A stretch of 64,000 nucleotides of DNA from positions 1-64,000 of the forward strand of contig CAIOHJ010000045.1 in the NCBI GenBank assembly GCA_903858085.1, given 5' to 3'. A model generated the notes under the pieces. That model ran no database searches. It worked only from the letters and a program-made list of their open reading frames with translations, and was not told the origin of the DNA. This DNA comes from an uncultured Chloroflexota bacterium (GTDB lineage: Bacteria; Chloroflexota; Anaerolineae; Caldilineales; Caldilineaceae). A program made the translations under genes and the position numbers. The stretch's first letter is position 1; the number at the start of each line of letters is the position of its first letter. Below are positions 9,943 to 20,191 of this stretch, piece by piece.

Positions 9943-10572
9943 ATGACGAAAAGCGCGGTACCGGCTGCTGTGCGGCGGCCTATGCTTTGTGAACTGGAAA
10001 TCGAAGCGCTGACGGCCCGCTACGGGGCGCCAGCGCGGCGCAGCCACCGCCTGCAGGCAGACGAGTACATTCGGCGCTACCGTTGGCGCACCGACAGCGA
10101 TCGGCGCGCCGAGGTCGTCTTTGCCATCTCTGACCCCTTGGGGCGGGTTCTGCTGCACGCCAAGGCCCACTACCCAGCCCGCATCTACCGCATCCTATCC
10201 GGCGGCATTGGTTGGGAAGAGTCGGTGGAGGAGGCGTTGCTGCGTGAGGTCGCTGAAGAGACCAACCTGCCGGTCTCCGTCGAGCGTTTTCTGGGCGTAA
10301 TCGCCTACCAGTTCCACTACCACGCCGAAGTGGCCGATTTTGCCAGTTATCTTTTTCATCTGCGCACCGATTTTACGGAGCCCGTCTGTGTGCGCGACAA
10401 TGAGATTTCAGCTTTTCGTGCGGTGCTGCCCAGCCAGCTGCTGGATGTGAGCAACGAGCTGCGCAATTTGATCGGAGATCGCCGCGGCTGGGGCCAGTGG
10501 CGGGCACTGGCTGTCGACCTGGTCTCCGAACAGCTGGTCAGCTCAGGTGTGGAACCCCAGCTGTCTGTGTAG
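9943..10572 (+). CDS. Nudix hydrolase
   Basis: A 209-residue protein with a complete Nudix core: GGIGWEESVEEALLREVAEE fits G-x5-E-x7-R-E-U-x-E-E, except that the Gly after EET is Asn. Nudix enzymes cleave a nucleoside diphosphate linked to another moiety; the substrate cannot be told. The extended N-terminal region (about 1-60) is unusual for a minimal Nudix protein and may bind the substrate base. It is 18 bp after the carbonic anhydrase and 31 bp before pheT. Confidence 0.85.
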   Translation: MTKSAVPAAVRRPMLCELEIEALTARYGAPARRSHRLQADEYIRRYRWRTDSDRRAEVVFAISDPLGRVLLHAKAHYPARIYRILSGGIGWEESVEEALLREVAEETNLPVSVERFLGVIAYQFHYHAEVADFASYLFHLRTDFTEPVCVRDNEISAFRAVLPSQLLDVSNELRNLIGDRRGWGQWRALAVDLVSEQLVSSGVEPQLSV

Positions 10573-10603
10573 CTTTGCGTGTCTTTGGGAGGAATCATCG
10601 TTC

Positions 10604-13168
10604 ATGTTGGTGCCCTTGTCTTGGCTTAAAGAATATGTCGAGCTTACATTGCCGGTCGAAGCGCTGGCTGAACGGCTGACCTTGGCTGGGCTGGCAGTCG
10701 ATGCGATCCACCCGATCGGGGATTGGTGGGATCCGGAGACGCTCGTGGTCGGCCAGGTCGCCGCTGTGCTGCCCCATCCGGACGCCGACCGTCTGGTGCT
10801 GGTCGACGTCGATTTTGGCGGTGAGGCCCCTCTGCGTGTGGTGACCGGCGCGCCGAACCTGTATCTGTATCGCAACGCGGCCACCTTGCCGGTGCTCAAG
10901 GTCGCTTTTGCCCGGGCAGGCGCCGTGTTGGTCGACGCCTACAGCGACCAGCATCCGCGCCCCAAAAAGAAGCTCAAACCCTCCAAAATTCGGGGGATCG
11001 AGTCTTTGGGCATGGTCTGCTCCGAACGTGAGCTGGGCTTGAGCGAGGAGCACGAAGGAATTCTCCTGTTGCCTCCCGAGACGCCGGTCGGCACCCCGTT
11101 GCGCGATTGTCTGGGCGACCAGGTCTTCGAGTTCGACCTGACCCCGGACATGGCGCGTTGTCTCCACCTGATCGGGATCGCCCGGGAAATCTGCGCGCTG
11201 ACCGGTGCTGCGCTGCAGCTGCCGCCAGAGACGGTCTCTGCCACAGACGAGGAAGCGGTCCGCAACTGGGTTGACGTCCGGATCGACGAACCCGTGCTGT
11301 GCAACCGGTACACAGCCAGCGTCGTGCGCGAGGTGACAGTTGCGCCCTCCCCCCGCTGGCTGCAGGATCGTCTGACCAAGGCCGGCATGCGGCCGATCAA
11401 CAACGTGGTCGACATCACAAACTATGTCATGCTCGAATACGGGCAGCCGCTGCACGCCTTCGACTACGACATTTTGCAGCGTCGCGCCCGCCAGTCCGGC
11501 GCTGCGACCCCGACGCTGCAGGTGCGCCGTGCGGCCAGAGGGGAGAAATTCACAACGCTCGACGGTGTCGAACGCACACTCGACGACAGCATGCTCATGA
11601 TCGCCGACACCCTTGGCTCGATCGCCATTGCCGGTGTGATGGGGGGGCAGGAGAGCGAGGTGAGCGCTGCCACCCGCACTGTCCTGATCGAATCCGCCAC
11701 CTTTGAAGGGATCAACAACCGCCGCACCAGCCAGAAGCTCAAGCTGTTCAGCGCGGCCAGTTACCGTTTTGCCCGCGGCATCCCAGCAACCCTCAACGAC
11801 CTGGCGGCCCGGCGGGCTGCCGAGCTGCTGTGCCGCCATGCCAGCGGGCAGCTGGTGGCTGGCATCGTCGACGTCTGTCCTGTCCCCCAGCAGCCGGTGA
11901 CAGTCTACACCACTGCCAGCGACACGCAGCGCATCCTGGGGGTGCCGGTGCCGTTGGAACAGATGGCGGAAGCGCTGCGCAGGCTCGAATTTGGCGTGCG
12001 CGAGGTGAGCTCCCCAGAGCCCGCCGCCGGCACCGCAGCCACCTTTGCCTTGCAGCGCGCACCCGGCGAGATGCTGCTCGAATGCACCGTGCCCTGGCAT
12101 CGCCTCGACGTCACCATTCCGGCAGATCTGGTCGAGGAGATTGCCCGTGTTGTCGGCTACGAAGCAGTGCCGACGACGCTGATGGAAGACATGCTGCCCA
12201 CCCAGCACCGCAACGAGGGCGTGGAGCTGGAGGAAAAGATTCGCGATCTCCTGATCGCCAGCGGGCTGCAAGATACCGTCAACTATGCGCTGAGCTCCCC
12301 GGAGAACCATGCGCGGCTGGCATTGGCCTATCCCCCGCTGCAACCGGCTGGCCCGTTTGTCGAGCTGGCCAATCCGATTGCGGTCGAGCGCCGTGTGCTG
12401 CGCCGCACCCTGCTGGTCAGCGCGCTGGAGAGTCTGCAATACAACCTGCGCTACACCGACCGGCTGGCCCTGTTCGAGCTGGGGCGCGTCTACCTGCCCG
12501 AACGTGGCGAGGGTCTGCTCCCCCAGGAAGACCGCCGCCTCAGCCTGGTGCTGACCGGCCCGCGCCAGCCACAGAATTTTCACAACACCGACACGACAGC
12601 GCTGGACTTTTATGACCTCAAAGGGGTGGTGGAGCAGCTGCTGACCCGCCTCGGTTTCAACGCCGACAGCGTCGAGTACCGTCTGGTGCCCAACAGTGGC
12701 ACCTTTGGCCCGCGCTGTGCTGAGGTGCTGATCGCAGGCGAAGTTGCGGGTCTGTTGGGCGAAATCCACCCGCAGGTGCGCTCGGCGTTCGGCCTCCCCC
12801 CTGTGCGCGTGGCAGCAGCCGAGCTGCGCGTCGAACGGCTGCTGCGGCCCCACTGGCAGCACGACCCGATGGCCCCGATCAGCGCCTACCCCTCTGTTGT
12901 GGAAGATCTGGCCTTTGTGGTGGAGGAGGCGGTCACCGTGCGCGCTGTCGAAGCTGCAGTTCAGATGGCTGGCGGAGCCCTGCTCACCGCAGTCGAACTC
13001 TTCGACCTCTACCGCGGTGACCCGCTGCCAGCGGGCAGCAAATCGCTGGCCTTCCGGCTGACCTACCAGAGCCAGGAGGCGAATCTGCGGGACGCCGACG
13101 TTGCCAAGCTGCGGGAGCGGATCGTGCGCCGCGTGGAGCGCGAGACCGCCGGCAAGCTGCGCAGCTGA
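10604..13168 (+). CDS. pheT: Phenylalanyl-tRNA synthetase beta subunit
   Basis: The 854-residue subunit binds tRNA-Phe and edits mischarged Tyr-tRNA. Domain order is normal: N-terminal region, EMAP-type tRNA-binding fold (about 40-155; GQVAAVLPHPDADRLVLVDVD), B3/B4 editing module (about 210-400, with INNVVDITNYVMLEYGQPLHAFD), B5, the catalytic-like core (about 490-690; ELANPIAVERRVLRRTLLVSALE) and a C-terminal anticodon-binding ferredoxin-like domain (about 760-854; SAYPSVVEDLAFVV). The ATG at 10604 follows GGGAGG. pheS is not adjacent and is absent from the window, which is uncommon because the two are usually neighbours. Confidence 0.96.
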   Translation: MLVPLSWLKEYVELTLPVEALAERLTLAGLAVDAIHPIGDWWDPETLVVGQVAAVLPHPDADRLVLVDVDFGGEAPLRVVTGAPNLYLYRNAATLPVLKVAFARAGAVLVDAYSDQHPRPKKKLKPSKIRGIESLGMVCSERELGLSEEHEGILLLPPETPVGTPLRDCLGDQVFEFDLTPDMARCLHLIGIAREICALTGAALQLPPETVSATDEEAVRNWVDVRIDEPVLCNRYTASVVREVTVAPSPRWLQDRLTKAGMRPINNVVDITNYVMLEYGQPLHAFDYDILQRRARQSGAATPTLQVRRAARGEKFTTLDGVERTLDDSMLMIADTLGSIAIAGVMGGQESEVSAATRTVLIESATFEGINNRRTSQKLKLFSAASYRFARGIPATLNDLAARRAAELLCRHASGQLVAGIVDVCPVPQQPVTVYTTASDTQRILGVPVPLEQMAEALRRLEFGVREVSSPEPAAGTAATFALQRAPGEMLLECTVPWHRLDVTIPADLVEEIARVVGYEAVPTTLMEDMLPTQHRNEGVELEEKIRDLLIASGLQDTVNYALSSPENHARLALAYPPLQPAGPFVELANPIAVERRVLRRTLLVSALESLQYNLRYTDRLALFELGRVYLPERGEGLLPQEDRRLSLVLTGPRQPQNFHNTDTTALDFYDLKGVVEQLLTRLGFNADSVEYRLVPNSGTFGPRCAEVLIAGEVAGLLGEIHPQVRSAFGLPPVRVAAAELRVERLLRPHWQHDPMAPISAYPSVVEDLAFVVEEAVTVRAVEAAVQMAGGALLTAVELFDLYRGDPLPAGSKSLAFRLTYQSQEANLRDADVAKLRERIVRRVERETAGKLRS

Positions 13169-13192
13169 TCGCGGCTGGGGGCTCTTCCTGCC

Positions 13193-13747
13193 ATGAAGCT
13201 TGCCGAGTGGGTCCGCTGCGACCTGGACGAAGTAACAGCCATTCTTGCCGGCGTCCGCGACGAAAGCGCCGATGCCCTGGTCACCGATCTGCTTGCGGCG
13301 CGGCGGATCTTTGTGCTGGGGGTGGGGCGCAGCGGTCTGCTGGCGCGCATGTTTGCAATGCGGCTGATGCAGCTTGGGCTGCAGATAGCGGTCGTCGGGG
13401 AGGTCACCACGCCGCCGATTGCGGCCAGCGACCTGCTGGTCGTGCTGTCAGGCAGCGGGCGCACCGCCACTGCTCTGACGCTGGCGGGCCAGGCCAAAGC
13501 GTATGGGGCCCGGCTGCTGGCCGTGACCGCCGACCCCACCAGCCCGCTGGCCAGCCTGGCAGACCTGGCTGTCGTGGTGCCGGCGGGTTCGGTCAAAACC
13601 GATGTGACCACCCCCACCCGCCTGCCGCTGGCCAATGCCCTCGAACAGGCCATGGCAGTGCTGCTCGACTGCGTGGGGGCCATGCTGGCCGAACAGCTGG
13701 CCCAGGACAACGTGACGCTGCTCCAGCGGCACGCCAACCTCGAGTAG
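13193..13747 (+). CDS. hxlB: SIS-domain protein, 6-phospho-3-hexuloisomerase-like
   Basis: A 184-residue single SIS domain with RIFVLGVGRSGLLARMFAMRL at the sugar-phosphate site and VVLSGSGRTATALTLAGQAKAYGARLLAVT, the layout of 6-phospho-3-hexuloisomerases, which convert arabino-hexulose 6-P to fructose 6-P in the ribulose monophosphate pathway. The C-terminal helix (PLANALEQAMAVLLDCV) is also shared. A hexulose-phosphate-synthase-like gene occurs separately at 36337-37026. It lies 24 bp after pheT, followed by a large hairpin. A different sugar-phosphate isomerase activity is possible. Confidence 0.75.
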   Translation: MKLAEWVRCDLDEVTAILAGVRDESADALVTDLLAARRIFVLGVGRSGLLARMFAMRLMQLGLQIAVVGEVTTPPIAASDLLVVLSGSGRTATALTLAGQAKAYGARLLAVTADPTSPLASLADLAVVVPAGSVKTDVTTPTRLPLANALEQAMAVLLDCVGAMLAEQLAQDNVTLLQRHANLE

Positions 13748-13838
13748 CTGGCACCCCTCGATCATTGTATCCATCCTCACTGTCGCACACCAAACGCTCG
13801 CTGTATTCTTTTTCTTGTTTCTTCCTCCTCCTTTGTGT

Positions 13839-13872
13839 GAAGAAGGTGGCGTGCGTGCACGCCGCCTTCTTC
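13839..13872. repeat. Long GC-rich hairpin between hxlB and the glycerate kinase gene
   Basis: GAAGAAGG...CCTTCTTC and GGCGTGC...GCACGCC form a nested, nearly perfect stem of about 15-16 bp with one T-G pair; outer TGTGT/ACACA can extend it across a 4-nt bulge (13834-13881). A pyrimidine-rich tract precedes it. No T-run follows on either strand, so it is not a canonical terminator. The rest of 13748-13990 shows only a weak -10 candidate TAAAAT at 13918. Confidence 0.6.
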
Positions 13873-13990
13873 GCGTACACAAGCTGCGTTCGCTGCGGGT
13901 TTTTCCGACCTGTTTGCTAAAATAAAAGGTGCCTTTTGTGGGCGCGCTCTACTTTCACAGGCTGTTTCTGTGCAGAGGAGTTTTGCAACG

Positions 13991-15370
13991 ATGGCCTTCG
14001 ACTTGCGTGTTCTTTCTCCCAATCCGGTTGCACGGCAGCGCTACCTGGCCATCATGCAGGCAGCGCTTGAGGCGGTGGATCCCTATCACGCTGTGCGCCA
14101 CCAGCTGCGCCGGGATGCTGCAACGCTCTGGGTCGGCAACCGATCCTACGACCTGGGGAAGATCCGAAAGGTCTGGGTGGTGGGGGCAGGCAAGGCCGGT
14201 GCACCGATGGCCCAGGCGGCCGAGGATGTGCTGGGGGATGCGCTTGCTGGCGGTCTGGTGATCGTCAAACGGGGCCACATGGCCCCGACCCGACGGGTCA
14301 CCCTGGTCGAAGCAGGCCATCCGATCCCCGACCAGGCCGGCGTCGACGGCGGGCGGCAGCTGTTGGCGGTGCTGGCAGAAGCTGGCGCTGCGGATCTGGT
14401 GCTGGCGCTGCTCTCGGGCGGAGGCTCGGCGCTGCTGGAAGTTCCGGCTGCCATTTCTCTGGCCGATCTGCAGGCGACGACCGACGCGCTGCTCGGCTGC
14501 GGAGCCACGATCAACGAGATCAACTGTCTGCGCAAACATCTGAGCCTGGTCAAAGGGGGGCAGCTGGCCCGGGCTGCAGCGCCCGCCCAGGTTGCGACCC
14601 TGGTGTTGAGCGACGTTGTCGGCAGTCCGCTGGATGTGATCGCCAGCGGGCCGACCGTCGGCGATCCCAGCAGCTGGGCGGATGCCTGGGCGGTGGTTGA
14701 GCGCTACGCGCTGCAGTTGCCAGCGGCTGTGCTGGCACGGCTGGAGGCTGGCCGGCAGGGGTTGCTGGCTGAAACCCCCAAACCCGACGACCCGTTGTTC
14801 AGCGGTGCGACACCCTGTGTGGTCGGCGACAACCGCGTGGCGGCGTTGGCCGCCTGCCGTCAGGCCGAAGCACTCGGCTACCAGACACTGTTGCTCAGCA
14901 CCTTTGTCGAAGGAGAGGCCAGAACGGTGGCAGGGCTGGCTGTGGCGCTGGCCCGCGAGATCCAGGCCAGCGGTCACCCTTGCCCGGCTCCAGCCTGTCT
15001 GGTGCTGGGCGGAGAGACGACAGTGACCCTCGGGGCTGTGGCCGGACAGGGCGGGCGCAACCAGGAGCTGGCGCTGGCCGCAGCCTGCCTGCTCGCTGGC
15101 ACCCACGGTGTCAGCGTGGCCGCCCTGGCGACAGACGGCAGCGATGGCCCGACCGACAGTGCGGGCGGGCTGGTGGACGGCACGACCTTGCAGCGTGGGC
15201 AGGCATTGGGGCTGGCAGCCAAAACAGCGTTGAACAACCATGCCGCCTACCCCTACCTGCAGCGCTGCAGCGACCTGCTCCAGACCGGGCCGACCCACAC
15301 CAATGTCAACGACCTGATCTTTGTCTGGGTCGAAGCGCCCCTTGCCGACACAACAGGACCGCCCCTTTGA
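13991..15370 (+). CDS. Glycerate 2-kinase (MOFRL/DUF4147 family)
   Basis: The 459-residue enzyme should phosphorylate D-glycerate to 2-phosphoglycerate with ATP, linking glycine/serine or sugar-acid metabolism to glycolysis. Family features are WVVGAGKAGAPMAQAAE, LVLALLSGGGSALLEVP, INEINCLRKHLSLVKGGQLA, LVLSDVVGSPLDVIASGPT and the C-terminal MOFRL domain (GGETTVTL...GRNQELALAAA, ATDGSDGPTDSAGG). The ATG at 13991 has a GAGGAG site 10 bp upstream. glyA and gcvTH nearby fit a serine-glycine-glycerate theme, but hydroxypyruvate reductase is not in the window. Confidence 0.92.
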   Translation: MAFDLRVLSPNPVARQRYLAIMQAALEAVDPYHAVRHQLRRDAATLWVGNRSYDLGKIRKVWVVGAGKAGAPMAQAAEDVLGDALAGGLVIVKRGHMAPTRRVTLVEAGHPIPDQAGVDGGRQLLAVLAEAGAADLVLALLSGGGSALLEVPAAISLADLQATTDALLGCGATINEINCLRKHLSLVKGGQLARAAAPAQVATLVLSDVVGSPLDVIASGPTVGDPSSWADAWAVVERYALQLPAAVLARLEAGRQGLLAETPKPDDPLFSGATPCVVGDNRVAALAACRQAEALGYQTLLLSTFVEGEARTVAGLAVALAREIQASGHPCPAPACLVLGGETTVTLGAVAGQGGRNQELALAAACLLAGTHGVSVAALATDGSDGPTDSAGGLVDGTTLQRGQALGLAAKTALNNHAAYPYLQRCSDLLQTGPTHTNVNDLIFVWVEAPLADTTGPPL

Positions 15371-15375
15371 CCTGC

Positions 15376-15404
15376 TTGTCGAGAAGGGGGCAAACGTGTA
15401 GACT
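15376..15404 (+). promoter_or_regulatory. Promoter of the polyphosphate glucokinase gene
   Basis: TTGTCG (15376-15381) and TAGACT (15399-15404) are separated by 17 bp. The predicted start near 15411 leaves a leader of about 40 nt with an AGGAAACGAG ribosome-binding site before the ATG at 15452. Confidence 0.5.
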
Positions 15405-15451
15405 GTAGCGACTTGTCGATCAAAATGGAGAGGGTGGGAAGGAAACGAGCA

Positions 15452-16237
15452 ATGCAAATTTTGGGGATCGATATTGGTGGCAGCGGGATCAAGGGCAGGC
15501 TGGTCGACGTGCAGAGCGGAGACTTGATCGGGGAGCGGCACCGGATTGCCACGCCGCAGCCGGCGACACCGCCCGCAGTGGCTGCGGTCGTCGACGAACT
15601 GGTCCGCCATTTCAACTACAGCGGCCCGATCGGGGTCACTTTTCCAGCCATTGTCCGGCACGGCGTGACGCTCTCGGCAGCCAACGTCGATCCGTCTTGG
15701 ATCGGCGCCCAGGCTCAGCAGATCTTCGAGCAGGCCACAGGCCAGCCGGTCCACGTGCTCAACGACGCCGACGCCGCAGGGGTGGCCGAGATGACCTTCG
15801 GGGCAGGCCGTGGCTTCACCCAAGGCATCGCCATCCTCCTCACCTTTGGCACCGGGATCGGCAGTGCCATCTTTCACGACGGCAAGCTGCTGCCCAACAC
15901 CGAATTCGGCCATGTCCCGCTGCCGATGAAAGGAATTCACGCCGAACATTACTGTTCCGACCGCGTGCGCAGGCTCCAGGATCTCAAATGGCCCGAGTGG
16001 GCCAAGCGGGTCGACCACTACCTGGCTTTGATGGAGCTGCTTTTTTCGCCCGACGTCTTCATCATCGGCGGTGGTGTCAGCAAAAAATTTGACAAGTTCG
16101 CCCCGCACTTGCGCCGACCTGTCCGAATCGTGCAGGCGCAGCTGATGAACGAAGCAGGGATTGTCGGCGCCGCCATGTCGGCCTGGAAGCAGAGGGAGGC
16201 TGCGACCGACTCGAGCCAGTTGGTTTCAGCGGTATGA
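15452..16237 (+). CDS. ppgK: Polyphosphate glucokinase (ROK family)
   Basis: The 261-residue enzyme phosphorylates glucose with inorganic polyphosphate and usually also ATP. The start LGIDIGGSGIKGRLVD is the specific PPGK form of the ROK phosphate motif; LNDADAAGVAEM contains the catalytic Asp, and LTFGTGIGSAIF the second phosphate loop. The short length without the Cys-rich zinc loop of ATP-ROK kinases agrees with PPGK, as does EHYCSDRVRR. The ATG at 15452 follows AGGAAACGAG. It has its own promoter and no obvious partner. Confidence 0.9.
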   Translation: MQILGIDIGGSGIKGRLVDVQSGDLIGERHRIATPQPATPPAVAAVVDELVRHFNYSGPIGVTFPAIVRHGVTLSAANVDPSWIGAQAQQIFEQATGQPVHVLNDADAAGVAEMTFGAGRGFTQGIAILLTFGTGIGSAIFHDGKLLPNTEFGHVPLPMKGIHAEHYCSDRVRRLQDLKWPEWAKRVDHYLALMELLFSPDVFIIGGGVSKKFDKFAPHLRRPVRIVQAQLMNEAGIVGAAMSAWKQREAATDSSQLVSAV

Positions 16238-16247
16238 GGCGCACCTT

Positions 16248-16285
16248 CTGCCGGGCTTCTCAGCAGGCTTCTCAGCAGGCTTCTC
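16248..16285. repeat. Short tandem repeat between convergent genes
   Basis: The 12-base unit GGCTTCTCAGCA occurs twice in tandem and a third time as a partial copy (GGCTTCTCGGT). It lies between the end of ppgK and the end of the epimerase gene. No function is evident. Confidence 0.5.
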
Positions 16286-16297
16286 GGTGGGCCCTGC

Positions 16298-17209
16298 TCA
16301 GGGCTGAGCGGCGAGCAAAGCCGCCAGCGCGTCGCGCAGGGTGAGGGTCGGGCGCCAGCCGAGCTCCTGCAGGCGGGCGTTGCTTCCAGCCGAATGGCGG
16401 ATCTCCCCAGCACGCGGCGGGGCGTAAAAACGCCGCAGCGGGTGCGCTGCCACGCTGTCCAGGGTGGCGAGCACGTCGTTGAGCGCAACCGACGCGCCGG
16501 TTCCAACCTGGTAGAGCTGGCCCCAGGCGGGCAGCTTCTGCGTGGCCACCAACAGATTGGCCTGCGCGACATCTTGAACAGCCACAAAATCGCGTGTCTG
16601 GCAGCCGTCGCCGAAGATCGTACACGTTTCGTTGCGGCTGGCCGCCGCGCACCAGCGGGACACCACCCCACTGTAGGGGGAATCCGGACGTTGGCGTGGG
16701 CCGTAGACGTTGAAATACCGCAAGACCACAGTTTCCATGCCGTAGGCGTGGGCGTAGAGTTGCACCCACTGTTCTGCCATCAACTTGCTGGCGGCATACG
16801 GCACCAGCGGCTTCACCGGCGACATTTCGTCGTGCGGACCCGGCAGGTCACCGTAGACAGCGCAGGTGGAGGCCAGCACAAAACGCCGGACGCCTGCGGC
16901 GCGGGCCGCCTCCAACATCGTCACAGTGCCGGTCGTGTTGACAGCATAGGTCTGCTGCGGTTCCGCCAAAGACTGGGGCACACTCACCAGGGCAGCCAGG
17001 TGCAGGATCGCATCACAGCCCTCCACGGCCCGGCGTGCCCAGCCTGGGTCGGCCACGTCGCCGACCCAGAGCTCCACCCCAGCAGCCAGATTGGCACTCT
17101 GGCCGTTGGAGAGGTTGTCAAGCACACGCACCGTGTGGCCAGCCGCCAGCGCCGCATCCGCGCTGTGAGAACCGATAAAACCAGCACCGCCTGTGATCAG
17201 AATCCGCAT
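16298..17209 (-). CDS. NAD-dependent nucleotide-sugar epimerase (UDP-glucose 4-epimerase-like)
   Basis: A 303-residue extended short-chain dehydrogenase. The NAD motif TGGAGFIGSH is at the N-terminus, the catalytic Ser/Thr region is STCAVYG, and the Tyr-Lys pair is in YAASK. LRYFNVYGPRQRPDSPYSGVVSRW is typical of GalE-like and WbpP-like epimerases. It would interconvert a UDP-hexose for surface glycan synthesis; the exact sugar is uncertain. Its promoter overlaps the divergent glyA promoter, and the predicted transcript starts only about 3 bp before the ATG. Confidence 0.85.
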   Translation of the reverse strand: MRILITGGAGFIGSHSADAALAAGHTVRVLDNLSNGQSANLAAGVELWVGDVADPGWARRAVEGCDAILHLAALVSVPQSLAEPQQTYAVNTTGTVTMLEAARAAGVRRFVLASTCAVYGDLPGPHDEMSPVKPLVPYAASKLMAEQWVQLYAHAYGMETVVLRYFNVYGPRQRPDSPYSGVVSRWCAAASRNETCTIFGDGCQTRDFVAVQDVAQANLLVATQKLPAWGQLYQVGTGASVALNDVLATLDSVAAHPLRRFYAPPRAGEIRHSAGSNARLQELGWRPTLTLRDALAALLAAQP

Positions 17210-17218
17210 CGTCTGTTC

Positions 17219-17247
17219 AGGCTAACAGAGATTGACGAATGTTGCAA
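17219..17247 (-). promoter_or_regulatory. Promoter of the epimerase gene (near-leaderless)
   Basis: On the minus strand TTGCAA (17242-17247), 17 bp, then TG-T-TAGCCT (-10 at 17219-17224). Transcription would begin at about 17212, three bases before the ATG at 17209. Confidence 0.55.
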
Positions 17248-17260
17248 AGCGTGTTAAGTT
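17232..17260 (+). promoter_or_regulatory. glyA promoter
   Basis: TTGACG (17232-17237), 17-bp spacer, then TG-T-TAAGTT with the -10 at 17255-17260. It interleaves with the divergent epimerase promoter so that the two -35 boxes lie within 5 bp of each other. The leader to glyA would be about 60 nt; I see no glycine riboswitch fold in it. Confidence 0.6.
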
Positions 17261-17325
17261 CTTTGGGGATATCGGCTGCCGTGCAGCCAGCCCTCCTATC
17301 CATTTTGTGCGCAAGGAACTTTGTT

Positions 17326-18642
<1,317 letters not shown>

Positions 18643-18653
18643 GCAACAACAGC

Positions 18654-18680
18654 CTGTGCAGGGGGGCTCCCCCTGCACAG
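18654..18680 (+). terminator. Perfect 12-bp hairpin after glyA, no U-tract
   Basis: C-TGTGCAGGGGG and CCCCCTGCACA-G pair perfectly around a 3-base loop, 11 bp after the glyA stop. No T-run follows, and the next gene begins 28 bp later in the same direction, so it may only reduce read-through or protect the glyA mRNA. Confidence 0.55.
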
Positions 18681-18707
18681 CAGGACTCTTCAAAGGAGGA
18701 GCGACCG

Positions 18708-20057
18708 ATGAAAACGACCGTTTCCACCCCGCACCCCCTGTGGGGCACGCGCGAACAGACAGGCTGGTATTTCTATGACTGGGCCAACTCAGCCTTCTCA
18801 ACGACGGTCGTTTCTGTCTTTCTGGGCCCCTACCTGACTGCTGTCGCCCGGGCAGCCGCCGACAGCGGCGGCTATGTCTTCCCGCTCGGCATCCCGGTGC
18901 GTGCCGACGCCTTTTTTCCCTATCTGGTCTCGTTTTCTGTGCTGCTGCAGGTGCTGATCCTGCCGGTGACGGGAGCCATCGTCGACTATACCCACCTCAA
19001 AAAACGGCTCATGGCGATCTTTGCTTATCTGGGGTCGGCTGCCACGCTGGGGCTCTATTTTGTCCAAGGGGAGACCTACCTGCTGGGCGGGGCACTTTTT
19101 GTGGTCGCCAACCTCAGCTTTGGGGCTGCACTCGTCTGCTACAATGCATTCTTGCCCGAAATTGCCGGCCCAGAGGAGCGGGACCGGGTTTCATCGGTCG
19201 GATGGGCGCTGGGCTACCTGGGTGGCGGGTTGCTGCTGCTGATCAACCTGCTCCTGTTCACGCTGCGCGACCGCATCGGCCTGGACAGCGGCAGTGCCGT
19301 GCGCATCAGCCTGGCCTCCGCCGGCCTCTGGTGGGGGATCTTCACCCTGCTGCCACTTCGCTGGCTGCAAAACCGGCAGCCGCGGCGGCGCCTGCCTCCC
19401 GACGGCCATTACCTGACGATTGGTTTTCGCCAACTGGGCGAGACGTTGCGCAAACTGCCGCGCTACCCGCAGACCCTGCTCTTTTTGTTGGCCTACCTGC
19501 TCTACAACGACGGCGTCCAGACAGTGATCGCACTCAGCTCTCAGTTTGGCACCGAAGAGCTGGGCATGGGCGCCGACGTGCTGCCCCTGCTCTTCCTCAT
19601 GGTGCAATTTGTGGCTTTCTTCGGTGCCCTCTTCTTCGGGTACCTGGCCCGCAAAATCGGCGCCCAGCGGGCCATCTGGTTCAGCCTGGTCATCTGGAGC
19701 GGCGTCACCCTCTATGCCTACTCGCCGCTTTTGCAGACCGGCCAGCAGTTTTTTCTGCTCGGCGCCGTGATCGCCCTCGTGCTGGGTGGAAGCCAGGCGC
19801 TGAGCCGCTCGCTCTTTTCGCAGATGATCCCCGCAGGACAGGAGGCCGAATACTTCAGCCTCTATGAGATCAGCGAGCGCGGCACAAGCTGGCTGGGCCC
19901 CCTGTTGTTTGGGCTGGCGATCCAGTTTAGCGGCAGCTACCGGCTGGCTGTGCTGGCGGTCGGCATCTTTTTTGTGGCCGGGCTGATCCTGCTGCCGCTG
20001 GTCAATGTGCGGCGTGCCATTCTCGAAGCAGGCAACGAACCACCTGTCCGGCTGTAG
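18708..20057 (+). CDS. MFS transporter, UMF1 / Atg22-like family
   Basis: A 449-residue, 12-helix membrane protein. The first helix begins with WYFYDWANSAFSTTVVSVF, the hallmark of the UMF1 branch whose eukaryotic relatives (Atg22) export amino acids from the vacuole. LSFGAALVCYNAFLPEIAGPEERDRVSSVGWALGYLGGG is the conserved segment between helices 4 and 5. An AAAGGAGGA site lies 9 bp before the ATG. Its position directly behind glyA suggests amino acid export, but the substrate of bacterial members is unknown. Confidence 0.87.
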   Translation: MKTTVSTPHPLWGTREQTGWYFYDWANSAFSTTVVSVFLGPYLTAVARAAADSGGYVFPLGIPVRADAFFPYLVSFSVLLQVLILPVTGAIVDYTHLKKRLMAIFAYLGSAATLGLYFVQGETYLLGGALFVVANLSFGAALVCYNAFLPEIAGPEERDRVSSVGWALGYLGGGLLLLINLLLFTLRDRIGLDSGSAVRISLASAGLWWGIFTLLPLRWLQNRQPRRRLPPDGHYLTIGFRQLGETLRKLPRYPQTLLFLLAYLLYNDGVQTVIALSSQFGTEELGMGADVLPLLFLMVQFVAFFGALFFGYLARKIGAQRAIWFSLVIWSGVTLYAYSPLLQTGQQFFLLGAVIALVLGGSQALSRSLFSQMIPAGQEAEYFSLYEISERGTSWLGPLLFGLAIQFSGSYRLAVLAVGIFFVAGLILLPLVNVRRAILEAGNEPPVRL

Positions 20058-20095
20058 GCAAGTGGCTGCAGGCAAGTGGCTGCAGGCAGGTAGCG
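20054..20095. repeat. Short tandem repeat after the UMF1 gene
   Basis: The unit AGGCAAGTGGCTGC occurs twice and is followed by a diverged partial copy. It begins at the stop codon of the transporter gene. Function unknown; slippage-type origin is likely. Confidence 0.5.
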
Positions 20096-20138
20096 CTGTG
20101 CTCGGCCCAGGGTTCTCCCCTGAAAGAGGCGCTGGCTG

Positions 20139-20147
20139 TGGTATACT
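20139..20147 (+). promoter_or_regulatory. Extended -10 promoter of the TPR/GT39 operon
   Basis: TG-G-TATACT with no clear -35. A small hairpin (GCTTCT, loop GCA, AGAAGC at 20163-20177) lies in the short leader before the GTG start at 20192. Confidence 0.5.
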
Positions 20148-20191
20148 GACAAAAAGCATTGTGCTTCTGCAAGAAGCCAGCTTGAGGCAAC

